The notes under the pieces are model-generated. The model saw only the letters and a list, made by a program, of their open reading frames with translations. It was not told the origin of the DNA and did not search any database. Positions 45,637 through 53,996 of a DNA stretch of 64,000 bases are shown in pieces (within the stretch, counting starts at the first letter, position 1; the number at the start of each line of letters is the position of its first letter). This stretch comes from an uncultured Polaribacter sp. GTDB lineage: Bacteria > Bacteroidota > Bacteroidia > Flavobacteriales > Flavobacteriaceae. Position numbers and translations under genes: made by a program. The stretch covers positions 19,267 to 83,266 of the forward strand of contig CALKEB010000022.1 of NCBI GenBank assembly GCA_938084845.1. Direction: 5' to 3'.

Positions 45637-46911
45637 TTAAAAATAATCGAGTAAGGCTAGAATTCCATTGTAAGAAATTACTAACGAAAAGAATAAAGCT
45701 GCAAACATACTAATGTAAACACCAATATTGGTTTTGTAGGTTCTCATCACTTTTTTATTACTTAACAAAATGATGATTCCTAAAATTACCAAAGGCAGAA
45801 CAAACACATTAAATACTTGAGATAATATTTGAACTTCTATAGGATTTGCACCAAAACCTGGCCCAATTAAAGCTACCAAACATGCAATAGCTGTAACGAT
45901 TCTAAATTGTTTTGAACTGGTATCTAAAATACCAGATTGATAATCTGCAATTAGTAAAGGTGCAATTAACAAGCAAGGAAAAATAGAAGATAAACCTGCA
46001 CTTAGTGCTCCAAAAAAGAAAATAGTTACAGCCCATTTACCTGCAACAGGCTCTAAAGTATTTGCCATATCTAAAACGTGCGTAACTTCTTTGCCTTCAT
46101 AAAATAAAGCACCTGCAGCAACTGCCATTATTGTACCACTAATTATAAAAATTAAAACGGCTGCAGTAATAGAATCTTTCTTTTGTTGATTTAGGTTCTT
46201 AATCGTCCAGCCTTTACCTTTGACAAATAAAGGTCTAGATAAAAAAGTGGCTGCAGCCATTGTTGTACCAACAAACGCAGCTACTAACATTTTACCTCCT
46301 GGCACATCAGGAATTGTTGGTACAAAACCCTTAATAACGTCTGCTGTTAAAGGTTGTACCATAAATAAAGATAAGATGAATGATAAGCCCATTAAGCTTA
46401 CAAAAATCACTAATATTTTTTCGAAGAAAGTATATTTACCAACAAGCATTAGCAAATAGAAAATAACAATGACAACAATAGCAGTTGCTAAAACTGTTTC
46501 GTATTTATAAGGAACAATATCTGGAAAATTAAGTGATATAATTTCAAAAATAATATTGGCTGAAATTCCTAAAATACCCATTAGTGAATTCCATTGCCCA
46601 AAGGTAATTCCTATAATTATTGCAATGGCTAAAGGTTTACCAAATTTTAAATGTTTTTTAAACCCATAAAGTGCTGTTTCTCCTGTAATTAAAGCAAAAT
46701 TACCATAGGCAAACATTAAAACTCCAGAAAACAAACAACTTAAAAACAATACCCATAATAGTTGCATGTTAAATTTACTGCCAGCAACAATCATAGAAGT
46801 TACACTACCTGTACCTATAGTATAACCAATAGCAAAAATACCAGGACCAAAACCCAAGACTATTGCAATAATTCTTTTTAGTAGTGATTTTTTTTTGTTA
46901 GCTGTAGACAT
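45637..46911 (-). CDS. NRAMP-superfamily-like transporter without metal-binding motifs
   Basis: 424 residues, ~11 hydrophobic segments. The N-terminus GFGPGIFAIGYTIGTGSVTSM aligns with the first helix of NRAMP metal transporters, but the metal-binding DPGN of that helix reads IGTGS (32-36). In the sixth helix the usual MPH motif is replaced by TTMAAATF (216-223). Transport of divalent metal by the normal site is therefore unlikely. The gene is inside the alginate operon, 19 bp after gnd and 16 bp before PL7, so a sugar acid or other organic substrate is suspected. Family membership is fairly sure, substrate unknown. Confidence 0.72.
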   Translation of the reverse strand: MSTANKKKSLLKRIIAIVLGFGPGIFAIGYTIGTGSVTSMIVAGSKFNMQLLWVLFLSCLFSGVLMFAYGNFALITGETALYGFKKHLKFGKPLAIAIIIGITFGQWNSLMGILGISANIIFEIISLNFPDIVPYKYETVLATAIVVIVIFYLLMLVGKYTFFEKILVIFVSLMGLSFILSLFMVQPLTADVIKGFVPTIPDVPGGKMLVAAFVGTTMAAATFLSRPLFVKGKGWTIKNLNQQKKDSITAAVLIFIISGTIMAVAAGALFYEGKEVTHVLDMANTLEPVAGKWAVTIFFFGALSAGLSSIFPCLLIAPLLIADYQSGILDTSSKQFRIVTAIACLVALIGPGFGANPIEVQILSQVFNVFVLPLVILGIIILLSNKKVMRTYKTNIGVYISMFAALFFSLVISYNGILALLDYF

Positions 46912-46930
46912 TGGTTTTGTTATTTAAAAT

Positions 46931-48334
46931 TTATAAAACCCAGTTTGTGTGATGAAACTTCCCTGAAGCATCATCTATTCTTTGGTAAGTATGTGCACCA
47001 AAGTAATCTCTTTGTGCTTGTATAATATTTGCTGATGAGTTTTGTGTAGTTATCCCATTAAAAAACTGAAGAGCCTCACTTAAGGCAGGAGTTGGAACAT
47101 CACTTAAAACACAATCTGAAACCACTCTTTTTATAGCTGGTTTACACCCAATAATATTGTTGGCGATAGTAGCACTCGTTAAAACATAATTTGTTTCTTT
47201 AAAAACAGCAACTAAATCTTCCATAAGAGATGATCTAATAATGCAGCCATTTGTCCAAATTCTTGCTATTTCACTTAAATTAAGATTCCAATTTAATTTT
47301 TCTGATGCCTCATGTATCAATTTAAAACCTTGATAATGATTTATAGTTCTTGCAAATTGATAGGCGTTAAGCAAATCTTTATCGTCTACATTTAATCTAG
47401 AAACCGATTTTTTAGTGAATTGATTGTAAAGTTGAACTCTCTCATCTTTATAAAATGAAATATATCTAGCAAATAAAGCTGATGCAATTAAAGTATTTGG
47501 CACACCCAATTCTGCTGATGCAATTGTAGCCCAATTACCTGTACCTTTGTTACCTGCCTTGTCTAATATTTTTTCTACCAACCAAGAATCGCCTTCTTTT
47601 TTTCTAAAAATATTGGATGTAATTTCTAACAAATAACTATCATCAGTACTTTTAAAACTGTCTAAAATATTTGCAATTTCTTCTGGATGTTTACCCTTAT
47701 GTTTTAAAATTGTAGCAACTTCTGCCAATAATTGCATTTCTACATATTCAATTCCATTATGTACCATTTTTATAAACTGTCCACTTCCTTCTGGACCAAC
47801 ATAAGTACAACAAGGTAAATTGTTTTTGTCTTTAGCAGCTATCGTTTCTAAATAATTAGCTACATTATTATAAGCTTCCTTACTTCCACTTGGCATTATT
47901 GAAGGTCCTTTTAATGCGCCTTCTTCACCACCTGAAACTCCAGTGCCTATAAACTCAATTCCTTTAGTTTGTAAATAGGTAAAACGCTCTTTTGTTTTTT
48001 TGTAGTTGGAGTTTCCTCCATCAATTATAATATCATTTTCTGATAAAAAAGGCAGCAAACTAGCTATAACAATATCTATAGTTTTACCAGCATTTACCAT
48101 TAACATAATTTTTTTTGGTGATGCTAAAGAAGCTACAAATGCTTCAATATCATCGAAAGCCTCTGCTGTTTCAAGTTCAGGATGTGCTTCTTTAAAATGC
48201 TTGGCAACATCTACTTCTACATCTGGTACATGCCTATTAAATAAAGAAATTTTAAACCCTTTTTGAGCTAAATTTCTACTTAGGCTTTTGCCCATAACTC
48301 CTAAACCAAAAAGTCCAAAATCAGACTTACTCAT
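46931..48334 (-). CDS. gnd: 6-phosphogluconate dehydrogenase, decarboxylating
   Basis: 467 residues, full length. Rossmann motif GLGVMGKSLSRNLAQKG, signature GVSGGEEGALKGPSIMPSG, catalytic FIKMVHNGIEYVEMQ (Lys), and a helical C-terminal domain ending with QRDYFGAHTYQR. It makes ribulose 5-phosphate, CO2 and NAD(P)H. It overlaps the 3' end of gntK by 8 bp. Its presence in an alginate operon is unusual; it could supply reducing power for DEH reduction or serve gluconate use. Confidence 0.95.
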   Translation of the reverse strand: MSKSDFGLFGLGVMGKSLSRNLAQKGFKISLFNRHVPDVEVDVAKHFKEAHPELETAEAFDDIEAFVASLASPKKIMLMVNAGKTIDIVIASLLPFLSENDIIIDGGNSNYKKTKERFTYLQTKGIEFIGTGVSGGEEGALKGPSIMPSGSKEAYNNVANYLETIAAKDKNNLPCCTYVGPEGSGQFIKMVHNGIEYVEMQLLAEVATILKHKGKHPEEIANILDSFKSTDDSYLLEITSNIFRKKEGDSWLVEKILDKAGNKGTGNWATIASAELGVPNTLIASALFARYISFYKDERVQLYNQFTKKSVSRLNVDDKDLLNAYQFARTINHYQGFKLIHEASEKLNWNLNLSEIARIWTNGCIIRSSLMEDLVAVFKETNYVLTSATIANNIIGCKPAIKRVVSDCVLSDVPTPALSEALQFFNGITTQNSSANIIQAQRDYFGAHTYQRIDDASGKFHHTNWVL

Positions 48335-48818
48335 GATGTTGATTTTTTATAATGTCTATAATTTTTTGGGGTGATAAATCCACTGAAACCTCAATTGCAT
48401 TGGCATCTTTTTCTAAAATATCAAACTGAGATTGCAACAAAGCAATTGGCATAAAATGACCTGCTCTTCTTTGCACTCTCTTTTGAATTAAATCAAAAGA
48501 ACCTACCAAATGAATCCAAGCTGTTTTACTTTTTAGGTTTGTATTTAAGATATCTCTATACTTTTGTTTTAAGGCAGAACATACGATAACACAGCTATTT
48601 TTTGTTGATTGCTCAACAGCCAAATCATTAAGTGTTTGTAACCAACTTTGTCTATCATCATCAGTTAAAGGTATTCCTTCAGACATTTTTTGAATGTTCT
48701 GAACTGAATGAAAATCATCACCATCAAAAAAAGGAATTTTTAATTCTTTTGAAAGCAGTTTACCTATGGTGCTTTTTCCTGAACCAGAAACACCCATAAT
48801 ATAGTATATCTTATTCAC
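48327..48818 (-). CDS. gntK: gluconate kinase
   Basis: 163 residues. P-loop MGVSGSGKSTIG; then FFDGDDFHSVQNIQKMSEG, PLTDDDRQSWL, CSALKQKYR and RAGHFMPIALLQSQFDILE, all characteristic of GntK. It phosphorylates D-gluconate to 6-phosphogluconate. It starts one base after the PL7 stop and overlaps gnd by 8 bp, so it is coupled to both. Activity on 2-keto-3-deoxygluconate would fit the locus better but is speculation. Confidence 0.93.
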   Translation of the reverse strand: MNKIYYIMGVSGSGKSTIGKLLSKELKIPFFDGDDFHSVQNIQKMSEGIPLTDDDRQSWLQTLNDLAVEQSTKNSCVIVCSALKQKYRDILNTNLKSKTAWIHLVGSFDLIQKRVQRRAGHFMPIALLQSQFDILEKDANAIEVSVDLSPQKIIDIIKNQHHE

Positions 48819-48819
48819 T

Positions 48820-49845
48820 TTACTTGTTTAAAGGCTTGGTGCTTGGGCCTACAGTTGCTTCTCTAAACCAAACTTCTGCATAGCTGCCATTTGCATATTG
48901 TTTTTCAATATCCCCACCATAAACTTCAGATTTGGTGCTTTTGGCATTTGCTTGGTTGTATGCACCTTGCTTAAAGTAATTAATTTCACCTGCATACGCT
49001 ATTTCACGCTCAACTCCACCCCCTTTTTCTCTATTTGCATAGACTCTTTTTACCTGATCAGGAATAGCTGCTCTAGTTGAAAATTCTGATTCAATTAAAC
49101 TTTTTGTAAAAGTTACTGTTTCATGCTTTTCGCTTTTAAAGGTTAAATACATAATGCCCTCATAAACATTTACCTCGTAACTAAATTCCTCACCCAACTT
49201 AATACCATCTTCAGGTTCAGCAGGAAAGTCTGTAGGAGTTTTACCAATTACAGCAAAATCATGACCCCAAACAGCAGTTGAGTAGTCAAATCTGCCAATA
49301 TTATCGCCTTCTGTATTTATTTCGTAATTCCAAAAAACAGAACCTTTTTCATGATTTGGAAACTTTTTGTAGTAAATTTTTAAAGGCTCGTTTTCATGAC
49401 CTTCATCACTATGAATTTGACCTACAACTACAGAAAATGATGAGGCTGCATTTGCATGACCAGTTGTCGAAACATGCTGTACCTTTAATGTTCCTGTTAA
49501 TTTACCTCCTTCTTCTGGAATCCAATGTTTTTTCTCTCCTAACTCTGTTCTTGTATTGCTTGATGTTCTAGAAGTGACCCCTGAATTTGGAGTTTTGTAT
49601 ACGACCCAATCTGCAACAGCATCTGTTTTTACATAAAAGAAATTGTCTTTTTGAAATTTGACCAAACGATCTGAACGAGTGCCATCCCCTAAAAGAATTT
49701 TCCATTTATCCATAAACAGAATTACATCACTTGGGTATTTAATAGTAGCTGTCTTAACCAAATCTTGCGCTTCTTCTTTTGCTAAATTTTGCTTACAAGC
49801 TGTAAATACAATAACACTAAGTGAGAGTATGATTAATCTTTTCAT
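48820..49845 (-). CDS. PL7 alginate lyase, lipoprotein (proximal copy)
   Basis: 341 residues. Lipoprotein signal MKRLIILSLSVIVFTAC (Cys17). One alginate lyase domain with RTEL (99-102), QIH (143-145) and YFKQGAYNQ (290-298), so complete catalytic residues and predicted action on G-containing alginate. It is similar along its length to the PL7 at 44520 but lacks that protein's Lys/Glu-rich linker. It starts 17 bp after PL6 and ends one base before gntK. Confidence 0.93.
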   Translation of the reverse strand: MKRLIILSLSVIVFTACKQNLAKEEAQDLVKTATIKYPSDVILFMDKWKILLGDGTRSDRLVKFQKDNFFYVKTDAVADWVVYKTPNSGVTSRTSSNTRTELGEKKHWIPEEGGKLTGTLKVQHVSTTGHANAASSFSVVVGQIHSDEGHENEPLKIYYKKFPNHEKGSVFWNYEINTEGDNIGRFDYSTAVWGHDFAVIGKTPTDFPAEPEDGIKLGEEFSYEVNVYEGIMYLTFKSEKHETVTFTKSLIESEFSTRAAIPDQVKRVYANREKGGGVEREIAYAGEINYFKQGAYNQANAKSTKSEVYGGDIEKQYANGSYAEVWFREATVGPSTKPLNK

Positions 49846-49862
49846 GTTTTTAAGTTGATTAA

Positions 49863-52163
49863 TTAATACATTAAAGTTTGTTTCAAATTCTCTTCTGTTT
49901 TAATGATTCCAGAGTTAGAAATTGTATTGTTTGAGTGTGAATTGTTTTTTGCCCCCCACAATAAAGCAATCAATTTTACCTTATTATTCTTAAATACATT
50001 GTCTTTTAAAGAAACATTAATGATACCTCTTGTGTTTAATAAAATTCTATTTTTTTCTGAAACCCCACAATTGGTAAATGTTGAGTTGGTTACTACTAAA
50101 TTACCTCCAATTGTAGATTCATCATAACCACCTCTATAATAATCGATTACATTTTGTTTTACAGTATTAAATGTACAACCATCAACCGTTAAATATTCTG
50201 TATTATAATCTCCTCTATCATTGGTTTCTTCGGATAATTCTAATCCGTTTTCACAGTTTATGATTGATGTATTTTTAAATGTAATTTCTTCTGCAAATGA
50301 TTGTTTATAGACTTTTAAAGCATAATTGAAATTACTGATTTTAACATCGTGAACTTCTAAGCCAAAATGGTTAGACATGTTTTCTTTTAATGTAGCAAAA
50401 GCTTGTTGTGTATTAGCTCCTTTTAAATTGATGTTTTTAATCAGCAATTTTCCATAAGGCAGTAATTGATATAATGGTGTATTTGCAGCACCATTATATA
50501 TTATTTGAGCATCTCCTGAAGATTGAACAGTAATTATTTTATCAATAGTTAAAGATGATGAAATTACATATTCCCCTGAGTTTAAATTGATAATATCACC
50601 ACTTGCAGCAGCTTTTAATTTTTCTTCTAACTCAGATGCATTTGATACTGTATGTGTAGTTACTTCTTTTTCTTTAACTTCATTTGAGAACCATGAAGCT
50701 CCATATTTAGATTTGTCTAATAAATTTAATTCGATGTTTTCATTACTTAAAATAGCACCAATTTGATTGTTGTTTTCTCTAGGATTCCCTAATAAATCGT
50801 GTGTAATTACCTCAAAATCGAAACCACTATAAGGCTCTACATCATTAAAACCACTTACAGGTACAACTAAATTACTACCAATATCTGTTAACGGTAAGTC
50901 TTTAACAATTAGGCCTTTGTCATTTTTAATGGCTACTCCATTATTATCAATTACGTTACTTTTAAAAGTAACACCATCTGCTTTGTCATGCTCTACAATA
51001 GGTTTAGCATCACCTTCTGCATTATAAATTACATTATTTACAACCTCTGTTCTTAAAGGTCTTGCAGATCTAATTTCAGATTTTGGCAATACAGCTGCTT
51101 GTGCAATATTTGTACCTACACCAAACTGAAAAGGCGAATCTGAATCTACAAAAGTATTATAAGCAACAACTACATCTGTTACTTGATTGTATCTGTTTAA
51201 TGGAGATTTTGGAATTCCGTTCATAATTGCAATTGGACTTCTAAAGTTTTTTCCTTTAATTTTATAAAAAAGGTTGTTGGTTACCCAATGACCTGTGTTT
51301 ATGATTCGAATTCCTCCATAATTCTCGTTTTCTCCATCACCAATAAAATAATTACCATCTACAGAAACATAGTTTCCATGTCTTGTAACTACAGAACCTT
51401 CACTCTTGTAGAATACATTATTTTTAATAATATTGAAATTGGTTTTACTAGATATAATTTCTACTTCTCCATTACATTCTTCAAATAAATTATTTGCTAT
51501 GGTTGTATTACTAGGAGACATGGATGTAAAACTGCTTCCTAATTGAATAGTTTCTCCTCTAGCACCACCTTTTCTGGGTCTTGGTCCAAAATGATTATTT
51601 ACAATTTTATGATAATTTCTAATGCTTTGATTACCCTTTAAATCTACTCTAACCGTTGGCCCTCCATTAGTTTTACCTGCTAAATAACAATTGCTTAATT
51701 CATTGTGTTTACCATAAAACTGTACCCAAAGATTGTCTTGATCTCTTTCTAAATTATTAAAATCTAAAATTACACAATTGGTAACCGAACTATGATTTGC
51801 AACATCTTTAGGACTTGTTCTAAAAGCGATTACATTCTTCTTAGGCGAGTGTCCATTTCTAAAAAACAAACCACTAACTTGTAAATAATTACCACTTAAT
51901 TCTAAGCTAGATTCACCTTCTATAAACACTTTTCCTGCAGTTTCTGCACTTAAAGTTATAGGTTCATTTGCTGTACCTTCTCCTACAAATTGTATGTTTA
52001 CATCTTTATAAGTTCCGTTTTTAAGAATAAAGTTATCTCCCTTTTTAGCACTTCTGAGCATTTCCACCAACTCTGCATCAGAACTTATAAATATGCTTTG
52101 TTTTTCATCGTTACAAGAAGTTAAAATTAAAAATAAAATAAAAGTTTTAAATAATCTTTTCAT
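49863..52163 (-). CDS. PL6 alginate lyase, two beta-helix domains, lipoprotein
   Basis: 766 residues from the ATG at 52163. An in-frame TTG at 52187 lies inside the operator and near the inferred transcript start, so it is rejected. Lipoprotein signal with Cys17 (LILTSC). The N-terminal parallel beta-helix carries the PL6 catalytic residues: Lys240 in EIISSK and Arg261 in TRHGN, as in chondroitinase B and AlyGC. A second, shorter beta-helix lies at about 510-766. It probably attacks MG or polyM alginate at the surface. First gene of the seven-gene operon. Confidence 0.92.
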   Translation of the reverse strand: MKRLFKTFILFLILTSCNDEKQSIFISSDAELVEMLRSAKKGDNFILKNGTYKDVNIQFVGEGTANEPITLSAETAGKVFIEGESSLELSGNYLQVSGLFFRNGHSPKKNVIAFRTSPKDVANHSSVTNCVILDFNNLERDQDNLWVQFYGKHNELSNCYLAGKTNGGPTVRVDLKGNQSIRNYHKIVNNHFGPRPRKGGARGETIQLGSSFTSMSPSNTTIANNLFEECNGEVEIISSKTNFNIIKNNVFYKSEGSVVTRHGNYVSVDGNYFIGDGENENYGGIRIINTGHWVTNNLFYKIKGKNFRSPIAIMNGIPKSPLNRYNQVTDVVVAYNTFVDSDSPFQFGVGTNIAQAAVLPKSEIRSARPLRTEVVNNVIYNAEGDAKPIVEHDKADGVTFKSNVIDNNGVAIKNDKGLIVKDLPLTDIGSNLVVPVSGFNDVEPYSGFDFEVITHDLLGNPRENNNQIGAILSNENIELNLLDKSKYGASWFSNEVKEKEVTTHTVSNASELEEKLKAAASGDIINLNSGEYVISSSLTIDKIITVQSSGDAQIIYNGAANTPLYQLLPYGKLLIKNINLKGANTQQAFATLKENMSNHFGLEVHDVKISNFNYALKVYKQSFAEEITFKNTSIINCENGLELSEETNDRGDYNTEYLTVDGCTFNTVKQNVIDYYRGGYDESTIGGNLVVTNSTFTNCGVSEKNRILLNTRGIINVSLKDNVFKNNKVKLIALLWGAKNNSHSNNTISNSGIIKTEENLKQTLMY

Positions 52164-52175
52164 AAATAAGTTTGA

Positions 52176-52200
52176 TTGGTTTACCAATTTGGTTTACCAA
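52176..52200 (-). promoter_or_regulatory. alginate locus operator array, two copies, before PL6
   Basis: Two perfect TTGGTTTACCAA copies (52176-52187 and 52189-52200), 13-bp period, only 13 bp from the PL6 start codon. Confidence 0.87.
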
Positions 52201-52227
52201 ATATAGTGTTTATTTTATACTTTGCAA
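52198..52227 (-). promoter_or_regulatory. promoter of the seven-gene PL6 operon
   Basis: TATATTTG (52205-52198) and TTG (52227-52225) with a 19-nt spacer, overlapping the operator. Inferred start ~52190, leader ~27 nt. Confidence 0.78.
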
Positions 52228-52276
52228 TATGAAAGAGAATCAAACGGTTATCAATTAATTACATACAATTAAAAAG

Positions 52277-53548
52277 TTACACTTTACCAATTGTAAGTAA
52301 TTCAGACCATTGTGTTGTATATCTTGGGCTTCTATGATCTTTAATTAACGCCCATTCTTTTTCTCGATTTCCTACTGAAGCTAACTTTACTTTATTTTTA
52401 CCGAACCTCCCATTTAGTTCGTCTATCACGTTTGTTAAAGCCTTGTGCTCACTTTTCTGTTCTTGATAGAAGAGATTCGTCTGAATCTGATTTTCGGGGA
52501 CTAAGCCAAATAAGTGTACTCCAACTTTTTTATATCGAAATCCTGATTTAAATATTTTTTTTAATCCTTTTATAGCTTCTTGAGTTAGCTTAATGGTACT
52601 ATTTGTAGGTGTCTGTAGTGTAATAATTATTTTTTTATAATATTGATTATCTGTATTACTAAAACTATTGGTTTGTAAAAAAACTTCTAAATAACTGGCT
52701 GCAGACTTTTGCTGACGTAACAAATCTGCTACTTCAGAAACATAATAACTAGTGGCTTCTTCTATTAAACCATATTCTGTAAGTTTATATCCAAATGATT
52801 TGGCTGTGCCTATCCCTTTTTTAGTAGCAATTTCTACCTCTAAGTCGTGACAAGGAAAATTATTAAGCTCTCTCCATAAACGTTCTCCAACTACAGTTAG
52901 CTCTTTACGAACCCAAGATAAATTGATTTCTGCAAAGTCTAAAGCTGTTTTTGCCCCTGTTTTTTCTATACGAACGGTGTGTTTTTTTCCAATACCCCAA
53001 ATATCTTTAACCTTATTAATCTTTAAGAGATATCTTCTTTTATCATCAGTATCAACCACATAAACACCATTATTTTTTGTTATTTTTTTTGCAAACTTAT
53101 TGGCCATTTTAGAGAGCGATTTAGTCTTTGCCACCCCAACTCCTACAGGAATTCCTGTGTTTTTATACACAGCTTCTTTTATTTTACAAGCAACTTCCTC
53201 TAATTCTGATAACTCAAAATGAGATAAGTCTACAAAACTTTCATCTATACTATACTCTTCTACGATGGGCGAAAATTCTCTTAAAGTGTCCATTACTCGC
53301 TGAGACATATCTGCATATAACGTGTAATTAGAAGAAAAACAAGTAACGTTATTCGCTTTTAAAACTTCTTTTATTTTAAAAACTGGTTGAAACATTGGTA
53401 TATGGGTTAGTGCTTTTGCTTCTTTATTGGCTGCAATAATACAACCATCATTATTACTTAAAACTACTACAGGTTTTCCTTGTAATTCTGGTCTAAATAC
53501 TTGTTCACAAGACGCATAAAAACTATTGCAATCTACTAAAGCAATCAT
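52277..53548 (-). CDS. umuC: Y-family DNA polymerase, UmuC type
   Basis: 423 residues from the ATG at 53548 ([18 protein letters not shown]), which overlaps the umuD stop as ATGA. Catalytic residues occur in [12 protein letters not shown] and [11 protein letters not shown]; the [14 protein letters not shown] segment and the C-terminal UmuC domain are present. It performs error-prone translesion synthesis. Coupled to the upstream umuD gene. Confidence 0.95.
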   Translation of the reverse strand: MIALVDCNSFYASCEQVFRPELQGKPVVVLSNNDGCIIAANKEAKALTHIPMFQPVFKIKEVLKANNVTCFSSNYTLYADMSQRVMDTLREFSPIVEEYSIDESFVDLSHFELSELEEVACKIKEAVYKNTGIPVGVGVAKTKSLSKMANKFAKKITKNNGVYVVDTDDKRRYLLKINKVKDIWGIGKKHTVRIEKTGAKTALDFAEINLSWVRKELTVVGERLWRELNNFPCHDLEVEIATKKGIGTAKSFGYKLTEYGLIEEATSYYVSEVADLLRQQKSAASYLEVFLQTNSFSNTDNQYYKKIIITLQTPTNSTIKLTQEAIKGLKKIFKSGFRYKKVGVHLFGLVPENQIQTNLFYQEQKSEHKALTNVIDELNGRFGKNKVKLASVGNREKEWALIKDHRSPRYTTQWSELLTIGKV

Positions 53549-53910
53549 AGAGTAGATTTTATAATGTAAGTAATAACTCCCCAAAGTTGTAACTCTTGAA
53601 CCATGTTTTCTTGTATTCTTTCGATTTGAAAAGCCCCTTCTTTAATAACTACTGCAAGCTGATTAGGATTAGGAGTAATTGATTTATCAATAATAAGAAC
53701 ATCATTTTCTAATATATTAAAATCGCTAAAACTATTATCAATAACTCTTACGTAAAATGTTGCTGAAGGATTATTAATGAGCTCTGAATTTAAATCTATT
53801 CTTGGTTCTGTATAATGTGTTGCAGGGCTAGAGAAACCCGTCTGTTTTGGACGTGCAACTCTATAACTTTTTTTTGATTTTTCTACTAAGTTTGCTTTAC
53901 CTGATTTCAC
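53545..53910 (-). CDS. umuD: UmuD-like protein with altered catalytic dyad
   Basis: 121 residues, about 18 shorter than E. coli UmuD. The core [17 protein letters not shown] and PSATFYVRV are present. Aligning without gaps to E. coli UmuD keeps the nucleophile Ser60 (NSF instead of DSM), but the general-base Lys97 is Glu97 in FQIERI, and the cleavage-site Cys24-Gly25 is Thr24-Gly25. The loop before the last strand is deleted. Self-cleavage seems unlikely; it may act as a non-cleaved partner of UmuC. Its stop overlaps the umuC start. Confidence 0.88.
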   Translation of the reverse strand: MKSGKANLVEKSKKSYRVARPKQTGFSSPATHYTEPRIDLNSELINNPSATFYVRVIDNSFSDFNILENDVLIIDKSITPNPNQLAVVIKEGAFQIERIQENMVQELQLWGVITYIIKSTL

Positions 53911-53996
53911 TCTTTAAAATTACTCTAAAATCAAATATCGAACTGTTAATTTTAAGAAAATTAATTAACAAATTTAAAAAGTAGAGTTCATTGAAA

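Noticed and set aside
46634..46641. GGTTTACC inside the NRAMP-like gene resembling the alginate operator
   Set aside because: Single copy within coding sequence, no 13-bp repeat and no promoter box; a chance match.
52164..52187. N-terminal extension of PL6 starting at a TTG
   Set aside because: It lies inside the operator and near the inferred transcript start, and the ATG at 52163 gives a perfect lipoprotein signal.
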